DNA from: Kitasatospora sp. NBC_00315
Lineage (GTDB): Bacteria; Actinomycetota; Actinomycetes; Streptomycetales; Streptomycetaceae
Assembly (NCBI RefSeq): GCF_041435095.1
Contig: NZ_CP108025.1
Span: 7,130,001 to 7,194,000, forward strand
Length of the DNA: 64,000 nt
Direction: 5' to 3'
Made by a program: the position numbers and the translations under genes. Under the pieces are notes generated by a model. It was not told where the DNA came from, searched no databases, and saw nothing but the letters and a program-made list of their open reading frames with translations. Shown here one piece after another: positions 41,443 through 50,302 of the stretch. Position 1 is the stretch's first letter. The number at the start of each line of letters is the position of its first letter.

Positions 41443-42976
41443 CGGCCAACCCCGGCTGTCCGTCGTGGATGACAAAGGTCCGGGCGGTGGTCGCCGCCGC
41501 GCCGTGCTCGGTCACCGTCGCCACCGACCGGAAGTCGGCTGTGAGCTGCGACGGCGTGACGTGCGTGCGGACGTAGCCGCGCCGGTCGGAGTAGAAGCGC
41601 AGATGCGGGTTGAGCGATCCGTTGGGGATCGTGGTGGTGGCGCTTCCGTTGCCGCCGCTGGTGATGGAGGTGCAGACGAGCTCGGAGCCGATCGTCGCCG
41701 ACGACGGATCGGCGTAGTCGGCCTTGAGGTTGTTGCCCCACGACGCGTGCACATCACCGGTGAGGACGACCGGGTTGCGTACGGCCCGGTCGATGATGCC
41801 CTGCTGGATCCGCGCCCGGCCGGCCCGGTACCCGTCCCAGGCGTCCATGTTCATCGCGCCGGCCGAGTTCACGTTGCGGGCGAAGAAGACCTGCTGGCCG
41901 ATGAGGTCCCAGGTGCTCAAGTGCTGGCCGAGGCCGTCGAGCAGCCATGCCTCCTGGGCCGAGCCGGTGATCGAACGGCCGGCCAGATCGGCGTCGGCGC
42001 AGACCTTCGTCCCGTCGCCGCAGGCCTGGTCGTCGCGGAACTGGCGGGTGTCGAGCATGTGGAACGTGGCGAGGGTGCCCCAGCGGACCCGGCGGTAGAG
42101 CTGGATGCTGTTGCCGGAGGGCGTGGCGGCGGCCCGCAGCGGCATGTTCTCGAAGTAGGCCTGGTACGCGGCGGTGCGTCGCGCGGTCCACTGGGCCGCC
42201 GTCAGCGAAGGGCTGTTGTCGGCGCGGACCATGTCGGCGTAGTTGTTCTCCACCTCGTGGTCGTCCGGTACCACCAGCCACGGCGCGATCGCGTGCGCGG
42301 CCTGCAGGTCCGGATCGGTGCGGTAGAGCGCGTAGCGGCGGCGGTAGTCGGCCAGCGACACGATCTCGCTGCCGAGGTGCTGGCGCACCGCGCCGGAGGT
42401 GGCGCCGCCCTCGTAGATGTAGTCGCCCAGGTGCAGGATCAGGTCGGGGCGGTCGTCGGCCATGCGGCGGTAGGCGGTGAAGTAGCCCTGCTCGTAGTGG
42501 GAGCACGAGGCGAAGGCCATCGTGAAGTCACGCCCGACCGCGGTCGGCGCCGGCGCGGTGCGGGTCCGGCCCGCCGGGGAGATGAATCCCTGGGCCCGGA
42601 ACCGGTAGTAGTACTCCGAGTCCGGGGCGAGCCCACCGGCCAGCGCGTGCACCGAGTGGGCCTGGGCGTAACGGGCGGTGATCGTCCCGGAGCTGACCAG
42701 GGTGGTGAAGTTCTGGTCGGTCGACACCTGCCAGTCGACGGCGACGTCGGCGTTGGGCATGCCGCCCTGACCGTCCGCGTTGGTCGGTGCGGGGGCCAGA
42801 CGCGTCCAGAGCACCACGCTGCTGTCGTCGGGTTCCCCGGAGGCGACGCCGAGCGTGAAGGGGAAGGGAGTGGAGGCGGCGGCCGACGGTTGGGCCGTCG
42901 CCCCGAGTTGGAGCGAGGCGGCGCCTGCGGTGGTGAGCCCGCCTAGGATGAAGATGCGGCGACTGAGGTTGCTCAT
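41435..42976 (-). CDS. PhoD-like alkaline phosphatase, Tat-exported
   Basis: This 513-residue phosphatase/phosphodiesterase is of the PhoD family. The start MSNLSRRIFILGGLTTAGAA is a twin-arginine signal. A fibronectin-like N-terminal domain (about 45-150, LGVASGEPDDSSVVLWTRL) precedes the metallophosphatase domain with FASCSHYEQGYF, LHLGDYIYEGG, VPDDHEVENNYADM and VLTGDVHASWGNN, which supply the metal ligands. PhoD enzymes use iron and calcium to release phosphate outside the cell, often under PhoP control; no clear PHO box was identified by eye. The stop overlaps the start of the secreted repeat protein. Confidence 0.93.
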   Translation of the reverse strand: MSNLSRRIFILGGLTTAGAASLQLGATAQPSAAASTPFPFTLGVASGEPDDSSVVLWTRLAPAPTNADGQGGMPNADVAVDWQVSTDQNFTTLVSSGTITARYAQAHSVHALAGGLAPDSEYYYRFRAQGFISPAGRTRTAPAPTAVGRDFTMAFASCSHYEQGYFTAYRRMADDRPDLILHLGDYIYEGGATSGAVRQHLGSEIVSLADYRRRYALYRTDPDLQAAHAIAPWLVVPDDHEVENNYADMVRADNSPSLTAAQWTARRTAAYQAYFENMPLRAAATPSGNSIQLYRRVRWGTLATFHMLDTRQFRDDQACGDGTKVCADADLAGRSITGSAQEAWLLDGLGQHLSTWDLIGQQVFFARNVNSAGAMNMDAWDGYRAGRARIQQGIIDRAVRNPVVLTGDVHASWGNNLKADYADPSSATIGSELVCTSITSGGNGSATTTIPNGSLNPHLRFYSDRRGYVRTHVTPSQLTADFRSVATVTEHGAAATTARTFVIHDGQPGLADA

Positions 42977-43217
42977 GGGCGCCCATGGTCGCGGACCCAG
43001 GTGAACTCCCGCCCTTGCGATGGGGACCGTCAAGTGACGCTCAAGCGGCGCGAGTTGGTGAGCGTTACTACGGTGACCCTCTTCCGTCGGGTGCCGTCGA
43101 GGAGCTCGACCGAACCGCGGGCACGACCGCTGAACCCCGGCCCGGATGACGCCCTGTCACCGCGCACCCGTGCGTTCGCTAAGGTGCATCGGGGCGCGGC
43201 TAGGTGGGGAGACGACG

Positions 43218-44702
43218 GTGCTGGCGGACGAGGACCTGAACGAGGGGGAGCGGCTGGTCCGGGACGCGTTCCCGGTCGGGGCGACGGTCGACCTCGGTGA
43301 CCGGGCGGAGCCGGAGCGGACGGTGCGGGCCGGTGTGCTCAGGGCGCTGCTGCTCGGCGGCCGGGAGGGCGGGGCGGCGACGGGCGGAGCGCTGCGGCTG
43401 GTCGGGGCCCGGATCTCCGGGCAACTGGACCTGGCCGGGGCCAGGGTGGAGCACGAACTGCTCCTGCAGCGCTGCGAGCTGGAGCAGCAGGTGCTGTTGC
43501 GCGGAGCCTCGCTGCGCTCCACCGGCTTCCTCGGCTGCCGGATACCCGGGCTGGACGGCTGGCTGGTCACGGTGGACGGCAACCTGTTCTTCGAGGACTC
43601 GGTGATCGACGGCCGGCTCACCCTCACCCGCGCCCATGTGATAGGTGAACTTCGCCTGAGCGGCGTGCGGTTGACCGCGACCGAGCTGCTCGGGCCCGAC
43701 CCGGCGGACCCGGACCGGGCGGCCGCGACCTGGGCCCTGTGGGCGGGCGGGCTGGAGCTCGACGGCGGGTGCTTCGCCCGGCACGGTTTCACCGTCCGGG
43801 GCGGGCTGCGCCTGGTCGGGGCCAAGTTCAACGGCGGTCTCTTCATGGAGGGCGCCCTGATCGACAACACCGGCGGCGACGCGCTGAGCGGCGACGACCT
43901 GACCGCCTCGACGATGGTGCTGTCCGACGGCTTCACCGCGCGCGGCGCGATCCGGCTGCCGGGCGCCACCGTCCGCAGCCGGTTCTCACTCGCGGGAGCC
44001 GTCCTGGACGGCGACGAGACCGCCCTCGACGGCAGCCGGCTGACGGCCGGTGAACTCAGGCTCACCCCCGCCTCGGTGCCGAAGGGCATGGTCGATCTGC
44101 ACGAGGCCCAGGTCGCCGTCCTGCACGACAACGAGCTGAGCTGGCCGTCCGACAGCCGGCTCGACGGCCTGGTGTACAACTCGCTGCAGAGCGACGCCCC
44201 CGGACCGGGGTCGACCACCCGGCGACTGGGCTGGCTGCAGGCACTGCCCGGCTACTCGCCGCAGCCGTACGAGCAGCTGGCCTCCTGGTACCGAAAGACC
44301 GGTGACGACGAGGCGGCCCGGCGGGTGCTGCTGGCCAAGCAGCGCCGCAGACGGGGGACCCTGAGCCCGCTCGGACGGGCCTGGGGCCGACTGCTGGACG
44401 CCACCGTCGGGTACGGCTACCGCCCATGGCAGGCCGGGATCTGGCTGCTCGGGCTGACCGTCCTCGGCACCACCGTGTTCAGCGCGGGCTCACCCGCCGC
44501 CGTGCAGTCAGGGCAGAGCGCCCCCTTCAGCCCGCTGATCTACACCCTGGACCTGCTGCTCCCGGTCGGGGGCTTCGGGCAGCGCACCGCCTGGTACTGG
44601 ACGGGGCTGCACCAGTGGCTGGGCTACGGCCTGATCGCGGCGGGCTGGGTGCTCACCACGGCCCTGCTCGCCGGAATGAGCAGGTCGCTCAACCGTCAGT
44701 AG
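43218..44702 (+). CDS. Beta-helical repeat membrane protein
   Basis: This 494-residue protein has an N-terminal two-thirds rich in short beta-helix turns (GGALRLVGARISGQLDLAGA, RVEHELLLQRCELEQQVLLR, GAIRLPGATVRSRFSLAGAV) reminiscent of pentapeptide or bactofilin-like solenoids. A helical segment with GYSPQPYEQLASWYRKTGDD follows. Two or three transmembrane helices lie at the C-terminus (WQAGIWLLGLTVLGTTVF and GYGLIAAGWVLTTALLAG). Similar streptomycete proteins are often annotated as membrane-associated oxidoreductases without evidence. The GTG start has GGGGAG upstream. Its role is unknown; a structural or sensor protein at the membrane seems more likely than an enzyme. Confidence 0.75.
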   Translation: MLADEDLNEGERLVRDAFPVGATVDLGDRAEPERTVRAGVLRALLLGGREGGAATGGALRLVGARISGQLDLAGARVEHELLLQRCELEQQVLLRGASLRSTGFLGCRIPGLDGWLVTVDGNLFFEDSVIDGRLTLTRAHVIGELRLSGVRLTATELLGPDPADPDRAAATWALWAGGLELDGGCFARHGFTVRGGLRLVGAKFNGGLFMEGALIDNTGGDALSGDDLTASTMVLSDGFTARGAIRLPGATVRSRFSLAGAVLDGDETALDGSRLTAGELRLTPASVPKGMVDLHEAQVAVLHDNELSWPSDSRLDGLVYNSLQSDAPGPGSTTRRLGWLQALPGYSPQPYEQLASWYRKTGDDEAARRVLLAKQRRRRGTLSPLGRAWGRLLDATVGYGYRPWQAGIWLLGLTVLGTTVFSAGSPAAVQSGQSAPFSPLIYTLDLLLPVGGFGQRTAWYWTGLHQWLGYGLIAAGWVLTTALLAGMSRSLNRQ

Positions 44703-44707
44703 CGCGC

Positions 44708-44738
44708 CCGGCCCGCCCGGCTCTCCCGGGCGGGCCGG
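44708..44738. terminator. Terminator hairpin
   Basis: Perfect 13-base arms (44708-44720, 44726-44738) surround a 5-base loop, 6 bases after the beta-helix gene stop, between convergent genes. Confidence 0.8.
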
Positions 44739-44808
44739 TCCTCGCGTCGGCCGTCACGGTGTCACGAGGACCGGGCCCGCACGGGCGCTCCCGCCGGCGC
44801 GGGAGTGC

Positions 44809-45831
44809 TCAGCGGGCCCCGGCGGGGCCGAGGCGGGCCAGGGTGTCCAGCAGTCGGGCCCGGTCGGCCACCACCTCGGGCGGCAGCGACACGTACAGCT
44901 GGATCGTGGTGACGCCGGGGCGGTGGTACCGCAGGATCCGCTCGCGGCACTCCTCCGGGGAGCCGCTGACGAACAGCCCGTCGACCACCTCGTCCGGCAG
45001 AGCCCGCCGGGCGCCCTCCTGGTCGCCGGCCGCCCAGCGCTCGTGTGTGCCGGCGAGCAGGTCGCCGTGGCCGAGCCACTCGTGGAACTTCCGGTACGGC
45101 TCCCGGTTGAGGATCCAGGCGAGGAAGGGCCGGGTGGCGCGGCGCGCGTGGTCGATGTCCTCGGTGGGGCAGACGAAGACCTTGACGACCAGTTCCTTGC
45201 CGGGCGGCTGCGGGCCGACGGCGTCCAGCACCTTGGGCACGTCCTCGGGGAAGAGCAGGTTGGTGATGGCGCCGTCCCCCTCGGTGAAGCCGAGCCGGAG
45301 CATGCCCGGGCGCAGTGCGCCGAGGATCACCTTGACCGGCTCGGCCGGCGGGTGCGGCAGCTGGAAACCGGCGATCGAGAAGGTGTCGAAGTCCCCCGCG
45401 ACGTGTTCGCCGCGCAGCGCCCGGGTGACGAACCGCAGTACGTCCCGGGTGCGTTTGAACGGCTCGTCGAACGGGATGCCGTTGAGGTCGGTGACATGCG
45501 CCGGGACGGACGCGCCGATGCCCAGCAGCAGCCGTCCGGGAGCGAGTTGGGCGAGGGTCGCGGCGGTCTGGGCGAGCACCGCCGGGCCCCGGGTGTGCAC
45601 CGGGACGATACCGGTGCCGATCCGCAGGCCAGGCGACCACGCGGCGGTGGCGGCCAGTGGGGTGAAGGCGTCGGTGCCGCCGCCCTCCGCACTCCAGACG
45701 TCGGTGTAGCCGAGGTCGGGGAGCCGTTCGACGAGGAAGCGGTGCCGGTCGAGGGCCAGTCCGGGCAACGGGAGCGTGACGCCCCACTTGGGCGGTGCGG
45801 CGTGGGCGAGCGGTTGGTACGGGGCGGTCAT
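44809..45831 (-). CDS. LLM-class (F420-dependent) oxidoreductase
   Basis: This 340-residue member of the luciferase-like monooxygenase superfamily fits the F420-dependent branch. Visible parts are WGVTLPLPGLALDRHRFLVE, LGYTDVWSAEGGGTDAFTPL, GIVPVHTRGPAVLAQTAATL, GRLLLGIGAS and VKVILGALRPGMLRLG. It is expected to be a cytosolic TIM-barrel enzyme. The ATG at 45831 is the first gene downstream of, and 58 bases beyond the stop of, the ABC-transporter binding protein in the same direction. The context suggests processing of whatever the importer brings in. Confidence 0.85.
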   Translation of the reverse strand: MTAPYQPLAHAAPPKWGVTLPLPGLALDRHRFLVERLPDLGYTDVWSAEGGGTDAFTPLAATAAWSPGLRIGTGIVPVHTRGPAVLAQTAATLAQLAPGRLLLGIGASVPAHVTDLNGIPFDEPFKRTRDVLRFVTRALRGEHVAGDFDTFSIAGFQLPHPPAEPVKVILGALRPGMLRLGFTEGDGAITNLLFPEDVPKVLDAVGPQPPGKELVVKVFVCPTEDIDHARRATRPFLAWILNREPYRKFHEWLGHGDLLAGTHERWAAGDQEGARRALPDEVVDGLFVSGSPEECRERILRYHRPGVTTIQLYVSLPPEVVADRARLLDTLARLGPAGAR

Positions 45832-45889
45832 GGGAGTGGCCGTCCTTCCTGTGCTGCGGCGGAGTCCGGGGGAGGGTGGGCGCCGACGG

Positions 45890-47521
45890 CTAGCGGCGGA
45901 CCCACACGCCGGTCAGGTCGAGGAACCAGGACTGCGGCTGGACGAGCCCCTGGACCTTCGGCGACAGGGCCCGCGGGTTACGGTCGTTGAGCACGAACAG
46001 CCAGGGCGCGTCCTGCGTCACCAGCGAGAGCGCCGTGCGGTAGTCGGCGGTTCGCCTCGCCCGGTCGGGCGACGCGGAGGCGGACGCCAGCAGGGCGTCC
46101 ACCCGCGCGTTGCCGTAGTGCCCCGTCCAGAACGGGCTCCCGGAGCCGATGAACAGCGGCAGCAGCGCCTCGGACTGGAACAGCGTGGTGGACTGCGCGA
46201 TGGCGTCGGAGCCGAGCGCGACCTGCCCCTTGGCCTCGGCGCCGATCAGCGTCGTCCAGTCGGTGGTGCGCAGTTCGACCTTGATGCCGACCGCGGCCAG
46301 ATCCCGCTGGATCGCCTCGGCGATCGGGACGGGCAGCAGATTGCCGGAACCCCCGGTGGGGACGGTCACCGAGGTGGAGAAGCCATCCGGAACACCCGCG
46401 GCGGCGAGCAACTGCCGTGCCTTCGCCGGGTCGTAGGAGTAGACGTCGCCCGCCGGGTCGTAGGCCGCGGTGGCCCTGGGGGCCGCCTGGTAGGCGGGGT
46501 CCGCGGTGCCCTGGAGCAGCTTGTCGGCGATCGCCGTGCGGTCGATCGCGTAGTTCGCGGCCTGCCGGACCCGCGGGTCGCGCCAGGGCCCCTCGGCGGT
46601 GTCCAGGATCCAGTACCAGAGGTGGTCGTAGCTGTTGGTCGCGATGGTGGCGCCGTCGCCCTTCAGCGCCTGGATGTCGTCGGGGTTGGGGTACTCGATC
46701 CAGTTGACGCCGCCGGAGCGGAGCGCGGCGGTGCGGGCGGCGGCGTCCGGAAGGGACTTGACGATCAGCCGGTCGAGCTTGGGCGCGCCGCGCCAGTAGT
46801 TCCGATTGGCGGTGAGCTCGATCTGCTGGCCCTCGGTCTGCGAGACGAACGAGAACGGGCCGGTGCCGACCGGGTGCTGGGAGAAGTTCGCGGAGCCGGC
46901 CTTCCTGACCGCCGAGGGACTGGCGATCAGGACGTGTGCCAGGTCCTCGGGGAAGTGCCCGTTCGGGTCCTTGGTGACGAGCTCGACGTGGTCGGCGTCG
47001 GTTTTGCGGTAGGAGACGATGTCGCCGGCGTACTCCTTGGCGGCGGCGCCGAGCGCGTCGGTGTACTCGGGGCTGTTCCTGTCGAGGTAGCGGTCCAGGT
47101 TGAAGACCACCGCGTCGGCGTCGAACGCCGTGCCGTCCTGGAACTTCACCCCCTGGCGCAGCTGGAACGTCCAGGTCCTCGCGTCGGCGGCGACCTGCCA
47201 GGACTCCGCGAGGGCGCCGGTGACGACCGGCGGCCGGTCGGTGTCCTTCAGCAACTCGTAACGGGTCAGGCCCTCGTAGATCTGGAAGCTCACCAGACGC
47301 TTGCCCTCGAATCCGGCCCCGCCGATCACGGTGTCCGTGTTGGGGAGTTTGCCGGTGGCCCCGACAACCAGCGTGCCGCCGCGGTCCGTACCGCCGGCCG
47401 CGTCTCCCGCGCCGGGCGCACCACCGCCGGACGCGCAGCCGGTGGCCGCCAGCAGCAGGGCTGCGGCGGCCGGCAGGGCGGCGGCTCTGGAACGGGCGGC
47501 GCGGAGCGGTCGGTGCGTCAT
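45890..47521 (-). CDS. ABC transporter substrate-binding lipoprotein (family 5)
   Basis: This 543-residue extracellular solute-binding protein belongs to the peptide/nickel family SBP_bac_5. The signal peptide ends in the lipobox LLAATGC, so the protein is a lipoprotein. Family landmarks are YEGLTRYE, LAESWQVAADARTWTFQLRQ, GVKFQDGTAFDADAVVFNLD, HPVGTGPFSF and DPRVRQAANYAIDR. Substrates in the family range from oligopeptides to nickel and opines. Together with the two ATPases and two permeases upstream it makes a complete importer. The LLM enzyme downstream suggests an organic catabolic substrate. Confidence 0.93.
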   Translation of the reverse strand: MTHRPLRAARSRAAALPAAAALLLAATGCASGGGAPGAGDAAGGTDRGGTLVVGATGKLPNTDTVIGGAGFEGKRLVSFQIYEGLTRYELLKDTDRPPVVTGALAESWQVAADARTWTFQLRQGVKFQDGTAFDADAVVFNLDRYLDRNSPEYTDALGAAAKEYAGDIVSYRKTDADHVELVTKDPNGHFPEDLAHVLIASPSAVRKAGSANFSQHPVGTGPFSFVSQTEGQQIELTANRNYWRGAPKLDRLIVKSLPDAAARTAALRSGGVNWIEYPNPDDIQALKGDGATIATNSYDHLWYWILDTAEGPWRDPRVRQAANYAIDRTAIADKLLQGTADPAYQAAPRATAAYDPAGDVYSYDPAKARQLLAAAGVPDGFSTSVTVPTGGSGNLLPVPIAEAIQRDLAAVGIKVELRTTDWTTLIGAEAKGQVALGSDAIAQSTTLFQSEALLPLFIGSGSPFWTGHYGNARVDALLASASASPDRARRTADYRTALSLVTQDAPWLFVLNDRNPRALSPKVQGLVQPQSWFLDLTGVWVRR

Positions 47522-47534
47522 GGTGTGTCCTCGT

Positions 47535-47635
47535 TCGGGTCGGGTCGGGTCGGGTGGGCGCGCGTGCGGGTGTGGGTGTGGGTGTGGGTGCGTGTGGCTG
47601 GGTGCGGGTGCGGATGTGGTGTGCTGGGGGCGGGT
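47535..47635. repeat. GT-rich low-complexity repeat
   Basis: This intergenic stretch of GGGTC and GGTGTG repeats fills the gap between the ATPase gene and the binding-protein gene. It may weaken or separate expression of the binding protein from the upstream operon genes. Confidence 0.7.
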
Positions 47636-47641
47636 GAGGGG

Positions 47642-48481
47642 TCAGGTGCGGGAGGTGTGCCCGGTGGCTGCTTCGAGCAGTGCCCGGGTGTAGGGGTGCG
47701 CGGGCGCCTCCCAGAGTTCGGCGGTCGGGCCCTCCTCCAGGACCCGCCCGTGCCGCAGGACCAGCACCCGTTGGGTCAGGTGCCGGACCACCGCGAGGTC
47801 GTGGGAGATGAACAGGCAACCCAGGCCGTCCCGCTCCCTCAGCTCGGTGAGCAGGTCGAGCAGTCGAAGCTGGGCACCGCGGTCGAGCGCGGAGGTCGGC
47901 TCGTCGCAGACCAGTAGGTCGGGGCGGGTGGCCAACGCCCGCGCGACGGCCACCCGTTGGATCTGCCCGCCGGACAGCTCGCGCGGGTACCGCCGGGCCA
48001 GCGAGGGATCCAGGCCGACCACCCGCAGCAGACCGGCGACCGCCTCGGCCCGCTCGCGGCGCGGCGTGCCGTGCAGCCGCAGCGCGAAGGCCACGGCCTG
48101 CCCCGCCCGTAGGGCGGGGTTGAGCGAACCGCGCGGGTTCTGCGGCACGAACTGCAGGCGGGCCCGGACGGCCCGGTCACGCGCCCCGCGCAGGCGGTGC
48201 GGATCCCGTCCGGCGAAGCGGACGGTGCCACTGTCGGGCGCGAGCAGGCCGAGCGCGAGCCGGGCCAGCGTCGACTTGCCGGAGCCGGACTCGCCGACCA
48301 GACCGACGGCCTCGCCCGGCCCGACGGCGAGGCCGACCCCGTCCAGGGCGAGTCGGTCGCCGTACCGTTTCACCACGCGGTCCACGATCAGCTGGGCGGG
48401 CTGGGCGGGCTGGGCGGGCTGGGCGGGCTGGGCGGCCTGCGCGGGCACGGCAGGCGGGGCGGGCCGGTCGGAGACGGTCAT
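47642..48481 (-). CDS. Peptide/nickel-type ABC transporter ATPase (DppF-like)
   Basis: This 279-residue ATPase has Walker A GESGSGKST at about 64-72, the signature LSGGQIQRVAVARAL, Walker B LLVCDEPTSALD and the switch FISHDLAVVRHL. The C-terminal HPYTRALLEA is typical of oligopeptide/dipeptide transporter ATPases. Residues 10-30 hold a five-fold AQP repeat encoded by a tandem GGCTGGGCG repeat at about 48388-48440. The ATG overlaps the previous ATPase stop by four bases. Confidence 0.93.
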   Translation of the reverse strand: MTVSDRPAPPAVPAQAAQPAQPAQPAQPAQLIVDRVVKRYGDRLALDGVGLAVGPGEAVGLVGESGSGKSTLARLALGLLAPDSGTVRFAGRDPHRLRGARDRAVRARLQFVPQNPRGSLNPALRAGQAVAFALRLHGTPRRERAEAVAGLLRVVGLDPSLARRYPRELSGGQIQRVAVARALATRPDLLVCDEPTSALDRGAQLRLLDLLTELRERDGLGCLFISHDLAVVRHLTQRVLVLRHGRVLEEGPTAELWEAPAHPYTRALLEAATGHTSRT

Positions 48482-49401
48482 CGGCGCGCTCCCGGGTCGG
48501 CGGCGAGCAGGGCCGCGGTGAAGGTGTGGACGGGAGCGGTCAGCACCCGCTCGGCGGGTCCGGCCTCGACCACGCGGCCCTGCCGCATCACCGCGACGTC
48601 GCCGCTGATCCGGCGGGCCGCCGCCAGGTCGTGGGTGACCAGCAGCAGGGCGATGCCGCAGGTGGCGCGCAGGGTGGCGAACAGATCGAGGATCCGGACG
48701 CGTACGAGTGCGTCCAGCGCGGTGGTCGGTTCGTCGGCGATCAGCAGTTCGGGACCGCAGGCGATGGCGATCGCGATCGCGGCGCGCTGCCGAAGGCCGC
48801 CGGAGAGCTCGTGCGGGTACGCCCGGGCGACCCGGTCGGGGTCGGGGATTCCGGCGGTCGTGAGCAGCCTGGCCACCTCGTCGGCGACCATCCGTCGGCC
48901 GTCGGCGATCCGGTGGCGGCGCAGCACCTCGGCGAGTTGCGGGCCGATCCGTCGCAGCGGGTCCAGCGAGGCGGTCGGATCCTGCGGGACGTAACCGATC
49001 CGTCGCTCGCGCACCCGGGACAGGGCGCGCTCGTCGAGCGCCGTCAGTTCGGTGCCGGCCAGCCGGATCCGGCCGGTGACCCGGGCCCCTCGGCCGGGCA
49101 GGCCGAGCACCGTCCGGGCCACGGTGGTCTTGCCGCTGCCGGACTCACCCAGCAGGACGAGAGCCGCACCGGGCTCCACGGCCAGCGACACCCCGTCCAC
49201 CGCCCGGACGCCGCCCGGGTAGGTGACGGCGAGGTCCGCGATCTCCAGCAGGCTTCTCGGGCTGCCGTCCTCCCCGGTCGTGGGGCGACTCTCGGCCCAC
49301 CGCGCGGGAGCCTCCTCCGTCCGTGCCTGACGACCGCCGTCCGTCCGTGCCGCGCCGCTGCCGTCCGTCCGTCCCGTCGGGCTGCCGTCCGTCCGGCTCA
49401 T
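48478..49401 (-). CDS. Peptide/nickel-type ABC transporter ATPase (DppD-like)
   Basis: This 307-residue ATPase has Walker A GESGSGKTT, the VPQDPTASLDPLRRIG Q-loop region, signature LSGGLRQRAAIAIAIA, Walker B LLIADEPTTALD and the switch VTHDLAAARRI. The N-terminal 50 residues are a low-complexity hydrophilic extension rich in RTDGS-type units, probably disordered. It overlaps the upstream permease by four bases and the downstream ATPase by four bases, confirming an operon. Confidence 0.92.
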   Translation of the reverse strand: MSRTDGSPTGRTDGSGAARTDGGRQARTEEAPARWAESRPTTGEDGSPRSLLEIADLAVTYPGGVRAVDGVSLAVEPGAALVLLGESGSGKTTVARTVLGLPGRGARVTGRIRLAGTELTALDERALSRVRERRIGYVPQDPTASLDPLRRIGPQLAEVLRRHRIADGRRMVADEVARLLTTAGIPDPDRVARAYPHELSGGLRQRAAIAIAIACGPELLIADEPTTALDALVRVRILDLFATLRATCGIALLLVTHDLAAARRISGDVAVMRQGRVVEAGPAERVLTAPVHTFTAALLAADPGARR

Positions 49402-50300
49402 CGGAGTGCCTCCGGCAGCCCGGCGCCGGTGTCCCCGAGACGGTGGCGCAGCGCTTCGCCGAGAGTGTTGAAGACCACCGACACCGCCAGGACGGTGATC
49501 GCCGGCAGCGCCGCGACCCAGGGGTGGGTGAGCAGGCTCGGCCTCAACTCGTCCAGCATGGAGCCCCATTCGGCGGTGGGCGGGCCGACACCGAGGCCGA
49601 GGAAGGACAGTCCGGCGGCGTACACGATGGCCAGGCCGACCAGTGAGGAGCAGTACACGAGGACGACCGGGGCGACGACCGGCAGGATCTGGCCCAGCAC
49701 CAGGGAGAGCCGGTCGGCGCCGCTGACCCGGGCGGCCTCCAGGTACTCGGCGGTCCGGATCCGCTGCACCTCGGTGAAGACCACCCGCGCGACGGCCGGG
49801 GTGAGCACCACGGAGAGCGCGAGCACGGTGGCGCCCAGGCCGGGCCGCACCAGGGTGGCGACCGCGATGGCCAGCAGAACGCCGGGGAAGGCGTACAGCA
49901 CGTCCAGCGACCGCAGCAGAGCCTGTTCGAGCACCCGGCCGCCCAGAGCCGCGGCGACGCCCAGTGCGGTCCCGGCCGCGGCGGCGACGGCGACCGGGGT
50001 GATCCCGCCGGTCAGCGACGTCCGGGCGGCCCAGATCAGCCTGCTCAGCATGTCGCGGCCCTGGCCGTCGGTGCCGAGCGGGTGGCCGGGACTGCCCGGA
50101 TCCAGCAGCCGGTCCTGGAGGTGACCGGCGACCGGGTCGTAGGGGGCGGCCAGCGGGGCGGCCACGGCCAGCAGCAGGAGCAGAACGGCGAGGGCGGCCG
50201 GGAGGGCCAGCGGAAGCCGGTGCAGGACGGTCCGGTGCAGGGAGGTTCGGTGCAGGGAGATTCGGTGGAGGGAGGTTCGGTGCAGAAAGGTTCGGTGCAT
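49398..50300 (-). CDS. ABC transporter permease (DppC-like)
   Basis: This 300-residue permease of the DppC/OppC type has six expected helices, the conserved HPLGTDGQGRDMLSRLIWAA after the first helix, and the EAA loop EYLEAARVSGADRLSLVLGQ that contacts the ATPases. The N-terminus is unusual: about 28 residues are a five-fold LHRTS-like repeat (HRTFLHRTSLHRISLHRTSL), encoded by a tandem repeat at about 50220-50300, before the first helix. The start could lie inside this repeat. Confidence 0.92.
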   Translation of the reverse strand: MHRTFLHRTSLHRISLHRTSLHRTVLHRLPLALPAALAVLLLLLAVAAPLAAPYDPVAGHLQDRLLDPGSPGHPLGTDGQGRDMLSRLIWAARTSLTGGITPVAVAAAAGTALGVAAALGGRVLEQALLRSLDVLYAFPGVLLAIAVATLVRPGLGATVLALSVVLTPAVARVVFTEVQRIRTAEYLEAARVSGADRLSLVLGQILPVVAPVVLVYCSSLVGLAIVYAAGLSFLGLGVGPPTAEWGSMLDELRPSLLTHPWVAALPAITVLAVSVVFNTLGEALRHRLGDTGAGLPEALR

Positions 50301-50302
50301 CC

